A DNA stretch of 64,000 bases from Branchiostoma floridae (Eukaryota; Chordata; Leptocardii; Amphioxiformes; Branchiostomatidae). The notes beneath the pieces are model-generated. The model did not search any database. It saw nothing but the letters and a program-made list of their open reading frames with translations, and was not told where the DNA came from. The DNA lies in the NCBI RefSeq assembly GCF_000003815.2, contig NC_049980.1, positions 3,870,497 to 3,934,496 of the forward strand, given 5' to 3'. Positions 1 to 12,565 of the stretch are shown in pieces; positions within the stretch are counted from its first letter, which is position 1; each line of letters starts with the position of its first letter. The translations under genes were made by a program, and so were the position numbers.

Positions 1-2
1 CG

Positions 3-362
3 GGAGCCACCGAGAGGGAGTTCCGCGGAACGTCGGTGGCCGTTTCGGTGAAGATTCTCTTCGTGGTGGTGTTGTCGCTTGCCGTGGCGACGCTGTGCGG
101 GTTTTACTTGTGTTTTGCGCAGATTGCGGAGCTCAGGACGCGGTTAGAAGGGACGTGCGAGTGCCGAGACACGGGCGGGGAAGGAGGCGTCCGCGCGCCG
201 CCGGGGGGACCTACCGTCCGCTCGGACCCTCGGAGGGGTGTCCCTGACGACGCAGACGACATTTACCTCAGGAAACGATCGCGCCGGCGGAGAGACGGCA
301 TGGGCATGAACATGGACACTACCGGTTCCTACCTGTGGATTCCGGCCTACTCTAGAATACCG
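3..362 (+). CDS. Gliomedin/colmedin-like membrane collagen, exon 1 (5' partial)
   Basis: This is the first visible exon of the gene completed at 24289-31561. The frame is open from the window edge, so the start codon may lie upstream; the GTG at 36 is only an arbitrary opening. It encodes 120 residues: a short N-terminal stretch, one hydrophobic segment at about residues 18-39 that would act as an uncleaved signal anchor (type II topology), a cysteine pair (CEC), a Gly/Pro/Arg-rich stalk, and a basic cluster RKRSRRRR at residues 90-97 (nt 270-293). That cluster fits a furin-type cleavage site, as known for vertebrate gliomedin shedding. The exon ends in SYLWIPAYSRIP at a phase-0 donor (gtaagt at 363). 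It joins in frame to [18 protein letters not shown] at 24289. The exon is GC-rich and the flanking intron is not. Confidence 0.85.
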
Positions 363-1133
363 GTAAGTTTGTGTTATGTGATTTCTAACTCAGTGTGACA
401 GCCAAGAAAGTTTAGGCCCCGAAGGAACCGTGTAGGACAGTTTTACGATAACAAATTGGGGCATATAGGAAAGACATTTCTGAATTTGACAGAAAGGAGT
501 GTCAAATCTAGAATCATCTACCGTAAATCTTCTGCAAAAGCCTTACTGCAATTCTTACAACAAACGTAACAACGTATGCCAGTGACTTTTGGCTGAATAC
601 TGGTCACAGCCAAGGCGCCAGCGAAGGATCCAGAAACCAGTTCAAACAATCCTCCTTGCGTCTTTCTTTTTATTTTCTCTTCGGTCTTTTGCTTGTTGAC
701 AGTTTCCCGGCCTTCACGGAAAGGCGCCTGAAGTATGTCCAAGTGCGACAGTACAAACAAGTTGTGGTCTGTGCGGTTGGGTTTTTGTTTTCATCGGCCG
801 GATTTTCGGTTCACGATTTATTTATTTTTCCTTTGATGACGTCTACGGTTAGTTCGGTGACTTCAGTTGGGTACTGGCTCTCTCACTTTTGTCGTACGAT
901 AGATTTGCGATTTGGGAGCGTTCTCAGGATGATCGTGGATGTGTCGTGCGACTGTCGTGTGATGGAAACGTTGTCGTAGGTCGTTGTCGGCGTTCGCGAC
1001 GCGGTTGTGACATTTGTTGTTGTTACACCTTTGTAGTGATGATACATGGCATATGAGGCAGCAAGTTTCCATACTGTTCCTGTAACAAGGTATAGTTTTA
1101 CAGTAAGTCGTTGCTAGCCGTTTTGGTTACTAG

Positions 1134-1256
1134 TAACGTGCTCCAGGATTCTCTTCGAACACGGTATCCCCATTTTACGCCCTTACCGAAGGACTGGTGC
1201 AGTCCCAACCGAGATGCCCTACCCATGCAGATTTTGAACCCGAGTCTCCCAGTTTC
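1134..1256 (-). repeat. Decayed SINE-A fragment
   Basis: The run taacgtgctc, cttcgaacac, acgcccttaccgaaggac and finally attttgaacccgagtctc follows the order of blocks in the fuller minus-strand SINE at 3908-4206. It is heavily diverged and lacks a clear tail. Confidence 0.4.
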
Positions 1257-2045
1257 TAAGGAATTGAAACCAGGAGCTCAATATTGATGTTGTCCCCAGA
1301 TTAGCTACTAGAGGGACTTAGCCAAAATAGGCCCCTGTAGTTTTTAAAAAGCCACCAAGGGACCCAAACCTACACCATTCACTCTGTAACCCAATTGCAA
1401 GATCTACCACTAAAAGCACGGCCTTAGCATGTCCAGAACACGAGATGTCAAAACCGGAGAAGTTTCGTAGCAGTACTTCAGAAAGTCACTAGGTTGCCCA
1501 AAATATGATAATTTCCTGGTCAGTTAGATATTCACGAGTTATATCACCCAAAAACCTAACCTTCTTGGTGAAGGTAATAAAACGAAGTAAATGCGTGTCC
1601 GTTTGATAGTCAGAGCCATCCTAGGAAAGAAAGAAACATGTGTAACAATATCAGAAAACACTGCGCGTAAAGACCATGTCTCGTGTCTGTACGCATGATC
1701 TGTAAACTGTTTTCATTGTTGACAGGATTGAATTGCCCACAAGGCTGACACAATTGTAAACATTTAAGATAAAAGCATGTTTGCTATCTATGATTAAAAG
1801 CTCGAGGCACCTTACACAACGTGTGGTAAAACGATTTCGCCTACGGACTAACAAAGAAAAAGAAAGAAAAGTATGTCTAAAGTTTCAACACCTTTTGACA
1901 TACCTAAGGGAAAAATGGAACATACCATGTGCTATTTTGCGATCGATATTGTGATAATATGTTCCAATATTTATGTTGCGACATACTAATAGCTCGTCAG
2001 ATCATCAGAACGTAATACTTTAGCAGAACAGTTAGCAAGAACAGT

Positions 2046-2560
2046 TTATAACAATAGTTTATCAAGAGAGGTTATCGGCATGCAGTTTATCAGAACAGTT
2101 GATCGGTACAACCTATCAAGAAAGTTTATCGAAAGAGTTTATCAAAACACTTTATCGGAACAGTTTATCCTAACAGTTTATCCTAACAGTTTATCAGAAT
2201 AGTTTATCAGAGCAGTTTATCAGAGCAGTTTATCAGAGCAGTTTATCAGAGCAGTTTATCAGAGCAGTTTATCAGAGCAGTTTATCAGAGCAGATATCAG
2301 ATCACTTTATAAGAAAAAATTTATCAGAAAAGTTTGTAAAAACAATTTATAAGAGCAGTTTATCGGAACAATTTATCAGAAATTTTTTTCCGAGCAGTCT
2401 TTCCGAACATTTTATTATAACAGTGCGGAACAATTTATCAGAGCAGTGCGGAACAGTTTAACAGAGCAGTTTAACAGAACAGTTTATCAAAACAGTTCAT
2501 AAGAACAGTTTATAAGACAGTTTATCAGAACAATTCCTTACAACATTTTATCGGAGCTTC
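2046..2560. repeat. Minisatellite, about 13-bp unit (cagtttatcagag)
   Basis: A tandem array built on cagtttatcagag and variants. It is nearly perfect at about 2205-2290 and degenerate outward on both sides. No coding frame is conserved across it. Confidence 0.85.
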
Positions 2561-2806
2561 GTAAGAAAATACTAGCAGAGAAACGATTCTAATTCCACCC
2601 GACAGCTTGCAACTCACAAGACCAGTAGTAAAAACCACACCTTTCTATCTAACACAAAGAAAAGGCACAGAATTAACCTTTTAAATTGAGTGGAAGTGAT
2701 GGGGTAAAGTATAACTTCTGACTGACTGACTCCCGATCCACCGTAGCATTGAGTCATTGTTTACGTTACCTACGTGCAATGGGCAGACACCGTGACTGGT
2801 ATCCTA

Positions 2807-3102
2807 TGCACTTGGGGCACTGGTGCGGCACTGCGGGGTTCGTTCACTGCGGCACTGTTGTGCTATCTTTTTACAGTTCGGATATTGCGNNNNNNNNNNN
2901 NNNNNNNNNNNNNNNNNNNNNNNNNNNNNNNNNNNNNNNNNNNNNNNNNNNNNNNNNNNNNNNNNNNNNNNNNNNNNNNNNNNNNNNNNTAAAAGTATAA
3001 CAACAAAACTCCCCAAACGTAAGAAAATGCGTTATAAATATGTCTGAAATTCGTTGAGTAATCTTTCGAACCCCGCAGTGCCGCACCGGTGCCCCAAGTG
3101 CA
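2807..3102. mobile_element. MITE-like foldback interrupted by an assembly gap
   Basis: The 36-bp arms at 2807-2842 and 3067-3102 are reverse complements with one mismatch, beginning tgcacttggggcac. The 100-N gap 2890-2989 lies between them, so the interior is unknown. I saw no clear target-site duplication. Confidence 0.7.
2890..2989. other. Assembly gap (100 N)
   Basis: Exactly 100 Ns, the usual placeholder for a gap of unknown size. Translated frames crossing it are meaningless. Confidence 0.99.
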
Positions 3103-3318
3103 GTGAGACACCACCTTTAGTGACTCTTGGAAACATCGGTTGAGGCCTTATTTTGCGACATGTACAACTATGCTCTCGCCCATAGTAGTTCGTAAAACCC
3201 AGGGTGACTTGGTAATTTTAGAGTTGAATAGGTGCAAAGGAATGTGTGTGCCTCCTTGTCCTACATTTGTACCTTTCGAGGTAGTCTTAGAAGCAATGCC
3301 ATTGGTGTAGTAAATTGG

Positions 3319-3320
3319 TG

Positions 3321-3371
<51 letters not shown>
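3319..3371. repeat. (GA)n microsatellite
   Basis: About 53 bp of alternating G and A with one interruption. Confidence 0.95.
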
Positions 3372-3372
<1 letters not shown>

Positions 3373-3759
3373 AGTTTACATAATTATGGGGTAGGAAAAA
3401 TGAGACCATTGTACCGTACTTAAGTTGGAGTGACTACTCCCAAGCACACTGCAATGGGTTTTGTCTTCCGTTCAATTTGTCAACACAAAATAAACGCGAC
3501 CTGACAAACCAAACTTTCCGCTTCAAGCGAGCACCTTTTGAGTGACCTCAATTGACTTTTTAACCTCAAAACGTTACAGGCAACTATAAAAGTAGTGCGA
3601 TTTAGATGTTAGTGTTATAAGCCTGCGAAGTCCTTAGCTGCAACGTTTGGAAAACTCTCTCAATTTTTTGTTGGTTGTGTGTATTGCACACCCGGTAAAC
3701 CACCTCATGGCGTAACACAACTGCTGGTTTATATAGCTAAACCCATACAATCCTACATT

Positions 3760-3906
3760 TTCACTATTACCAAGAAGCGAGAAGAAGCCGAACTTTTGTG
3801 TTAGACTAGATTTGTGATACTTTTATATGTATATATCTTGACTTGTTGTGACCTGTACTTAGCTCGGTTGGGCAAAACTGTACAATAAAGGTCTTCATTC
3901 ATTCAT
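3760..3906 (+). mobile_element. Probable LINE 3' end with ATTC tail
   Basis: The block cctgtacttagctcggttg, then gggcaaaactgtac, an AATAAA and a short (CATT)n tail looks like the 3' end of a CR1/L2-type LINE, where short tandem tails are usual. A minus-strand relative lies at about 6085-6145 (tgcccaacc and agctaagtacaggtcacaa). No reverse-transcriptase coding is present. The clade is inferred from the tail alone. Confidence 0.4.
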
Positions 3907-3907
3907 T

Positions 3908-4206
3908 AAAAAGTACAAGCTGCATATCTGGACAGATATATTTGACCCACTCACACAGGGAAAGACTCATAATCGTTTTTATTTATTGTGCTGGGTTCTT
4001 TAACGTGCTCGAGGTGTGGCTCTCCTCAAACACGTGACCTCTATGTAACGTCCTATCCGAAGGACGGCCCTTACCGAAGCTGTGAAGTGTGGAAAGTCGT
4101 GTAAGGTGCCTCTCCCAAGGGCAAAAACGTCATCGGAGCATGTCAGGGGATTCAAACCCAGGACCTCTAGGGTCCGGGCCACCAAAAACTCTACCACTAC
4201 GTCACA
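3908..4206 (-). mobile_element. tRNA-derived SINE, family A
   Basis: On the minus strand this begins with a tRNA-like head: gtagtggtagagttt (A-box-like) and gggtttgaatcccctg (B-box-like). A body follows with gtgcccttgggagag-type sequence and cctatccgaaggacg. Related copies lie at 15283-15412, 18040-18305 and 41876-42001 (minus) and 20645-20955 (plus), so it is a dispersed family. It is a Pol III retroposon needing LINE machinery in trans. Confidence 0.7.
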
Positions 4207-4414
4207 TTGTTTTTTTTTAGTTTAACTAGGACTATGGGTAAATGTCGTCACCCCATAGGACATTCAACCCTAACATTGTCTAATAACCCAGAATCACCCC
4301 CAGATGTTACCCAAGCATTAATGATACTACAAATTACACAACACATAAAACATTTTGCTCGTATATTTCTGCTATTAAAGTGTGTAATCCGATATGTGCA
4401 CATCAGGTTCTATG

Positions 4415-4622
4415 TACTGTAAATACAGAAACTTTCGCGTTGGTTTAATGTTCGCGGTTTTCGCGGCGGCCGCTTCGCCGCGAATTTAAAACCACCGCGA
4501 AGATTTTTCCATGGCAGTAAGACACTACAGTGCATGGTGCTACCGCGAAATTAAAACCACCGCGCAAAGTCCATTTTCCCACTACCGCGAAATTAAATCT
4601 CCGCGAACCTTAATGCATTTAA
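4415..4622. mobile_element. CpG-rich MITE, CGCGG family, copy 1
   Basis: The ends read tactgtaaatacagaaac and taatgcattta. The body has repeated ccgcgaaattaaa blocks in both orientations around a ggcggccgcttcgccgcg core. Copies lie at 52985-53206 and, interrupted, at 59884-60500. Confidence 0.65.
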
Positions 4623-6868
4623 AAAATACGTAAAATGCTTTTGCATGACGATGGCATGTCCAGAACACGAGATACAAAAATGGGAAGTTCCGTTGCAGTG
4701 CCATACAAAGCCACTAGGTGTTATCGAACTTGACCTTCATTTTCTCGACTTTTTCCCAGTTGTCAAACATCAACTTCTCGACTTATGATGGCATGACCGC
4801 AGACAACCGGCGCCTAAAACAGACCCTTGTTGGCGAAGGTATTAAACCGACCGTTTACATGTGTTATCACTGAATGTGGGATTATTATATTCTCACCTTG
4901 TAAAAAGTCACCACGGCTATGGTAAAATGTCATGCGGTCAGAAAGTTCAACCAAATCGTTTGGGAAAATTATTCTTAATCAAACCAGATGGTACCAAAAA
5001 CGTTAACGCCAGGACAGAGTAGAAACACATCAAATCTCTGGTGCGTGTTATTGCTGATAAAACATGTACGTTGACTTAACACAGGTGTGATACCTAGTTT
5101 GTTTTTGGTACGTCTTTTTGTAGTGTGTTCTAAGTCTTTCCGGGTTCTTATTTCTTGATAGACGAAACACCTTTAATTACCAGGCAAATGTCAAAACCTT
5201 AGAGAGACATAATTTTTTTTTCTAATTTGCAGTTTTAACTAAACTCAACTTGTTGCGTTAGCTTTTTATGACATGTCGTTGTTTCTGCTTAAAACTGCTC
5301 TATGATCAATGATGTGAACTTCATACATTCATTTGTGATTTATAAGTCAGTTGAGGGTGAACATATCACCATGCATAAAGTATGCAAATATGTAAGTTAT
5401 TTCAAACAGCCATTAAAATTAAAAGGTATACCTAGAAACAAGCACAAATCATACCCACGGCTCTTCTTTTTACGTTTTGTGTATTTTGGTGTCAAAAATA
5501 TATAATTATACTTTTCGTTCCGAAAGCTGTCCGGTTGGACCCTTGTTTGGAAATGTTACGTAGGCTTTAAGAGGGCTTTAAACGTTTTGTATCCTTTGTA
5601 AGAAACACACAGCGCAACAAAATCCGCATAATCATCAAGCTCTAAAATCATGTATGATTATAGAAAATTAAATTGTAGACTTGATATAGCTGCAAAACAG
5701 GGCTTGTCACGTAACCCCCGTTCGACAACTCAGGACTAAACTAAGTCGCTCACCGGGGTCAAAGCCAAAAGTGTAGGCGTGAATCACACAAGTTTTGTCC
5801 GCGGGGAGAGGGGGGGGGGGGTATTGAGAGTCTGGAAACAATTTAGAGATCCAGGATCAATTAGCCGTGTGTCGGGGCGGGTGAAAACAGCATTTATTCT
5901 GTCACGATATCCGCCATCCCAGCAGGACTGCTGACAGACACAAACGGCGCTAGATCTTCTCCAGACGCGGGGAGCTAGTTGGGAAGCGCCTGTTTGCGAA
6001 AGAAAATCGCTAACTGGCGCAAATCGATCGCCTAAAATTGCAAATCTTTAGAAAATAAGATGAATACAGACCCTTTTTTGCAAATCATTTTGCCCAACCT
6101 ACGTTGCTTAGAGCTAAGTACAGGTCACAACTAAGACAAAACATACATGTAACGTTAAAAGTATCGTAAATATAAACACGGAAGTTTGGTTTCTTCTTGC
6201 TTCTTATTTATGATGGTAAAAATGTGAGATTACAATATAGTTTTAGCAATGGTCGATAGGTTTTTTCAAACCGTATGAAGAATATAGATTTTTTAGTGCT
6301 CTTCATATGTATAAAGTAATGGAACCTACTTTCTGTATATAATCTAAGATGATATTTTTGTCATTAATATTCATAATACATCTACGACGAAGTGCACTTC
6401 ATCTTCTATTGTGTTTGAGGCAGAAAATTGACTAATTCTTCCAAAATAGTGCGTCTTTCTGATTCAATCCGCAGGTTGTGGCAAATGATAATATAAGTTT
6501 ATAGTCAGATTTGTCTGATTTGTTCTGTGTTTTATAGTAAAAAAAATAGCAATTTGCAAAATTAATGTCACAACGACCGACATAACGGCCGACATACCGG
6601 CCGACCAAAAACACAACATTTCTTTTGCCAGGCCTAAGACCCACGCACCTTGCTCTAAGTAGTTGGCCAGCTCAGCGGTTCAGAGCGAGCACGTGCAGGG
6701 TTTGTTATGACAAGCTCTTCCCCTCGGAGTTCGCTCATTTTGATCGTTTTTCCATTAACGGAAAAGCCGTGTGTGGAAACCTTGTTAGGTCAAAAAGGTG
6801 GTGGTGTCTCGTTTGAAACTTACAATATCCTAGGCATACTTTATGTTATGATAGGCACAATTATCTAC

Positions 6869-7021
6869 CTGTCTGTCTGTCTGTCTGTCTGTCTGTCTCA
6901 CCTGCCTGTCTGTCTGTCTGTCTCACCTGCCTGTCTGTCTGTCTATCTGTCTATCTGTCTATCTGTCTGTCTGTCTGTCTATCTGTCTATCTGTCTATCT
7001 GTCTGTCTGTCTGTCTGTCTA

Positions 7022-7060
<39 letters not shown>

Positions 7061-7077
7061 GTCTGTCTATCTGTCTA

Positions 7078-7143
<66 letters not shown>
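6869..7143. repeat. (CTGT/CTAT)n microsatellite
   Basis: About 275 bp of tetranucleotide repeat with two early cacctgc interruptions. It produces an artificial Cys-Leu-Ser-Val reading frame. Confidence 0.97.
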
Positions 7144-8522
7144 GCAGAACAGGGTTCAAAATAGGACTAAACTGTCACCTAAAATCCTTGGAAAAAACAC
7201 CCTCTACTTTGAGAATTATGGTCCAATCTGGAGATTTAGGGGTAGGAAAAGGTAGGGTCTGAATATTCCCATTTTGGTCCAAATATGTTCAGTTCACCAG
7301 TAGTTGGCGTAAGGATAGATGTGAGTTGTTGGGTCCTGCGGATGTATACAGAAAAAACTGGGTGGGGTTTCTTTCATAGAATTAGTTTTTCTATGGGTTT
7401 AAGTCGATCAACCCCCTGTTTTCTCTGAATAAAGAGGACCCACATTTATGATGTAGAAAAATCGATAAGACTTGTCACTTTCCAAAGCCTTTTTTTCAGT
7501 GCAAAACATGCCTTTCTACTATATGCAGCCCTAACTTTGATGTTAAATCTCCACGTCACCACATTCGGTGAACCGTGCTAGGCAGGTTTAGCGGGACAAA
7601 GGCAGTATAAGGCCGGGGTGTTTAATTGTATCCCATGATCTGTCAAAAACGTGTAAGACCACTGTCTGACAGTAGAGTGTTTTATCTAACATAATCTCCG
7701 TGTCTTCTTTCAACAACTGACTCAACTCGTTTGTTTGGATAACGCGGAGCGTAACTCAATAGCACTGGCGGTCACAATCCTTCAATGCTAGGTCGGCTTT
7801 AGACTGCTACTTTGCCGTCTAGCTTGAAACCTTGGGAAAGAATGGAGCGTAACTACGGTAGTTGTTTGACGTACGGTTTAAAATGATGTAGACTTCGGAA
7901 CGTATTGTTTCCTGGTCTAAGATCAAAGGCGACTTGACGCTTTGGCAAAAGGAAGAACATTGCACAATACGCCAAATAATACATAGTTACCCAAGCAACT
8001 GGGTATGATTTTAGAAACGGTCAGACGTTTCAGATAGCTTCCACTGTCTTTCGTAAGTTACTAAGTGAACACCAAAATATACCAACTTTTAAACGTTAAA
8101 ACTCAATAGTTTGCATGGTGATAAGTTATATACGGATTTCAAGGTCTGTAGATAGTAGTCTTTTCTGGTGGATCTATTATATAAAGCTTTGTATTGTCGA
8201 TGTCTGGGCAGCTGTTTTGACAAGGCATTATGCAACTCAACAATGTAACGCTACGGTTGGTAGGTAAGGCAACTCAATGTATACATTTAGATGCGGGTTC
8301 GACACAATGGTTATGACAACGGAACTGTGCAAAGCTCTATTTTTGGAAGAGCCTCTAATCTTAGCCTATGACTATGTTTATACGTTCTTCTATTCCTCTA
8401 TTGTCTGCTACAGGCCGCTTCGGTCTAGATTAAAGGACAAGCTACAATGTCAAAGTACACACATGTATACTATACTTATGGCGGTATAAGACATTCAAGG
8501 CCAATACATATTGATAAACTTA

Positions 8523-8783
8523 ACATACACAGATACACATACAAATACACATATACACAAACGCACAAACACACAAAACACACACACAAATACACACACA
8601 GACACGAACACATATATATACACATATAGACACGCGTGCACACACAAACACACGCACACATGCACACACAAATACTATCCATACACGCTCAAACACATAC
8701 GCGCTCAAACACATACACGCTCAAACACACACACACGCACACACACACACGTACAACACACACACACACACACACACACACAA
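8523..8783. repeat. Imperfect (CA)n microsatellite
   Basis: About 260 bp of CA-rich repeat, with aaacacatacgcgctc higher-order units near 8685-8725 and a pure CA run at the end. Confidence 0.95.
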
Positions 8784-9350
8784 AGAGACAAAGGCTCTCC
8801 CACAATGACACTATTTTCTTATATGTCTCACCCTTGTCGCTATTACATCAGCTACTAGTAGTGCCAGGTCATCAGAGCAACACTTTGAGACACAGTTATC
8901 ACCCAGTAACGACTTAAGTTCCCGTTTATACGGACCACATTTGAGATACAGCTGAAATCTATTGTTGCTTCATAGGATTTAAGTAGGACAAGTTGTTTCT
9001 GATTCGCACTGGAAAAGTAGACTTGGCGCCATGGCGGGTAAGGCTGGCAAAGTTAATCGGTCCATTTTGTCACGGTAGTATCTGAACTTTCTCAGCAACA
9101 TGAAATCTAACTTCTGAGTCCTTTTCTTAGATTTCAATGGTCTTTAATGACCCAGGCACACTGAATATGCTATCATGCCCCCTAGTTTTCATCATTTAGA
9201 GCGCGTTGTCCGGACTAAGTCCACCCTCTATGTCTCCAACAAATGAAATTTTATACTGCCCCCAACTCTCACAATTCCACTAGATGCCATAATACTGCAA
9301 GTTGATGAAAAAGACATGAATTTTGAGTGATTTAGAGAGATATATACCAA

Positions 9351-9798
9351 GGTTACAGGTTGTTTCGCAACAATGTCAGTTCGTAACCGTCAGTTCGCAA
9401 CAAGTCTTTTCGCAACAAGGTTCAAGTCGTTTCACAACATTTCAATGTTATTAATCTTGATAGCCTAATAGTATTAGAAATCGTATTCCTAACATTATTA
9501 TACTCCTACCTGTGCACACCGCGTTTGAAACTGTACCGCCCGGCGCATGAAAATCATCGGGCTGTCAGGTCCATGCAGCCCCATGTTCCTCTGCCGCCGG
9601 GGTTGTCTTTCGCGCCCGGTAAGATTTTTACGTGGAAGGAATACAATTATGTTAGCAATACGATTCCTAATACTATTAGGCTATCAAGATTAATAACGTT
9701 AAAATGTTGCGAAACGACTTGTACCTCGTTGCGAAAAGACTTGCCTTGTTGCGAACTGACGGTTGCGAACTGGCATTGTTGCGAAACAACCTGTTACC
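9351..9798. mobile_element. Foldback MITE with about 150-bp inverted repeats
   Basis: The left arm runs from 9351 (ggttacaggttgtttcgc) to about 9500. The right arm is its reverse complement and ends at 9798. Both arms contain gttcgcaacaa sub-repeats. Flanks are tataccaa (9343-9350) and tatacgaa (9799-9806), an 8-bp target-site duplication with one mismatch, as expected for hAT-type insertion. The centre is GC-rich and unrelated to the arms. An open frame across the element has no recognisable product. Confidence 0.85.
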
Positions 9799-11879
9799 TA
9801 TACGAATGCAGCATCAGTAACCCATATATACATAATTATGTATATGTAATTCAGATACAGTATATACATTTCAGATATTTGAGTGTTCAAGAAAATCTGG
9901 AGAATGTCTTTATACCGATGTGTTTTTTGTGGTGGTATTATGGAACCCAGTGGAAAAATGAGAGTTGATGTTATACCGAGGACACTATATTATGTCCTTG
10001 CACATGTATATTTCTATAGATTAAGATTTAGGAACGTCTGACCCTCAAACTTATCTCATTAATTCTGCTTAATTGTAACAGGAGACGTTTGACCTTGATG
10101 AAAGCACGCTGACAATTCCCACGAACCATATGTGTTCAATCTCCAAAGGGTTCTAAACTTGGCAGTGAAAGGGGTGGGCTGTTGTTATATCTGGACGGAA
10201 AGACACGGTCATAACGAACATGTACGGAATGGGTGGGGGGCACAATCTTGTTTCAACCAGTTAGGCTATATGAATTTGATTATATGGTTGACGTCCTCGC
10301 GCGCATCAATTTCCGTCTATTTCAAAAGGAAAACAAGTTTGGTTGACCATACTGTGACATTGTATAAAGTATAGCTGCAAAATGGACAAATATATGCCGT
10401 AGAATATCGGTAAACGCATATTATTGTCGTAGAATGTCAAAAGCAATTTTTAAGTCAAAGAAGATGTGAAAGAACAAAAATGAAAAAAAAAATTATTGTT
10501 AACGTTCGGTAAACTTCCTGACCACATAAAGGTAACTTTGTTTACAAACCTTTCTTCTCGCACGTTCGTATTTGGGTTCCAAGAGGATGCCATTGATATA
10601 TCCGAATCACTGGCCCCAGTACGCGTTAAAACGATAACACATGAAGTGTAGTGTTGTTATGTTCTGTCTACGACATGTTTTCGAGCATGTCTTGTTAAGA
10701 AAAACACATCTGATAAGTTAAGAAACAGCCCCTTGAATGTACACCAGATAGCACAACCTAAAGTTTTCTTTACCATCCTAATGCAGATCTGGATACCAGA
10801 GGAGAAATACACGCCTTTCTGTTTGTAACTTTAATAGAACGGTGTAATCTACTAGTACTTATCCTTGAGCTACAGTCTACAGACCTCCCAATTTCCGCAG
10901 AAGTGACCTCCAATTTGTCGTATTGAGAAAATGAAAATACCAGAGACAAATGCAATCCTTGGAACTAAGCAAGAGCCAAGGTTCCTCTTAATATCTTCAA
11001 GCAGATGTTGCGCTCCGTTTTGGTGTCTAGTTCACGTCTAGCTCGAAGCCATTTGCGTACTTTGTGTTTTTTAGCTTCTATATAATTTGCAATTTTAAGG
11101 CAACGACTTGGAGTTCGTATGCGCTAATTGCCGGCTAATTTGCGGCTGTTCGCGATAATTTTGCAATTGTTAACGCCAACAATCACCATCTAGTCGCGGC
11201 CAATTAGATATCAACTTTACTCTTCAGGTGATGGTAGTACTTGAATGTCGTATCTTGTTTACTTGATTTGTATAAATATATCTTGTTCTTTCCCATTTGT
11301 TTCTTTAATTTCTCTACTTTGGTTTGTCTTCTTCATCTTAATGTAATCATCTCCACTCCTTCATTTTCTTTCCCCATTAATAGGATAATCCTGATCCCAA
11401 AAGTCTTACCCCACATGCCAGCGTGTTTCTTCTACATCTCTAGAGGGTTTTTGTTTTCTTAAGTTTCAAGTCTAGTCACTGGAGATTCATTAAAACGCAG
11501 GCCGTCTGAACGCCAGGTGTGTTCCACGTGTGTCGATGAATAGGTATGAATCATATAGATTCTAGCATGTCATTGTCATTTACACTATTGGTTCTACGGT
11601 ATAAACATTCATGGATATATTTGCCTACTTATACGTATACACAGTGAGGATTATCGCCTCCCAGAATGTAGTTGAATTTATCGAACAGAGAGTAGCAAAT
11701 GCATTAGAGCAAGCGGAAAGTAATGTGAACAGCTTTGTGCGCTTATCATTATATCGTGAACAATCCATAACAAAGTGACGTTCGTCTTCGATCTCATTTG
11801 GGCAGAATGGGTTGCCTTCATCGATAAAGTTTAGTGGTAAGAGAGGTTATACAAATGAATGATGTATACAATACGCAGG

Positions 11880-12195
11880 GTGTGATACAAACAAGGTTTT
11901 GACTGAACAATGGATTCTTCATTATTGCTCTTTCACATCTTCTTCTTTGACTTTGGATTTGACGTTGGCATTCTACGACATCCATCAGTATCCGTGTTCC
12001 GATATTTGTTTTGCAATTCACGCCGTTTATTTGCTTGTTTTGCAGCTGATTTGTACGATTTATAGTACGGAAAAATCGTGTTTTTTTTTCGGAAATGAAC
12101 GAAAATTGGTGCACGCGCGGATGTCATCCATACTTCGGCCTTATGTAGGACGTCGTCCTCCAGGTCATTTTAATTTGTATCGAGTAATTAAATGT
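11880..12195. repeat. Dispersed repeat D, copy 1
   Basis: Blocks ctttcacatcttcttcttt, gacgttggcattctacgaca, a tttgtacgatttatag segment and gatgtcatccata recur in the same order at about 43675-44010 and 57590-57945, and partly at 53340-53495. It is non-coding; I did not find its termini. Confidence 0.5.
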
Positions 12196-12296
12196 TTGGA
12201 GATATGTCTCGGTTACCTCTGTCAGTAATCACTAGGATCATTGTAATCCTTTTCTAGTCCCGACAATAACTTTTGATGTGAGCTTTAAAACTTTTT

Positions 12297-12565
12297 ACCT
12301 GGTGCAATGGACTAGTGGGTAGAGTGTTCACCTTGCATTCGGAAGGTCGTGAGTTCGATCCCGGCCGAGTCATACCAAAGACTTTAAAATGGTACATGCT
12401 GCTTTCTCTGCTTAGCACTCAGCATTCGGGAAAGAGTATGGAAGTTGAACACACAACACTACCAGTGGACTAGCCCCCTGCTGTAGTGATTGCGTTGTGT
12501 GGCCCAGGGCTAAGGAAACAGAGATGGGCACCGCCCTATGCGCCATCAGGCGCGGGAAGGGTCTA
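12297..12565 (+). mobile_element. tRNA-derived SINE, family B, copy 1
   Basis: A tRNA-like head has an A-box-like agtgggtagagtgttcacc and a B-box-like gtgagttcgatccc (about 12349-12362). A tRNA-unrelated body follows (cgagtcataccaaagac, gcttagcactcagcatt, ggactagccccctgctg, gccatcaggcgc). A second copy at 53516-53793 preserves all blocks in order. Confidence 0.85.

Noticed and set aside
2749-3114. Several overlapping open frames around 2750-3114
   Set aside because: They run through the 100-N gap and inverted-repeat arms; the translations are mostly X.
6707-7255. 182-codon frame rich in Cys-Leu-Ser-Val
   Set aside because: It is a translated (CTGT)n microsatellite.
9525-9968. 147-codon plus-strand frame
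   Set aside because: It begins inside the foldback MITE, runs through its right arm and out the other side, with no recognisable domain.
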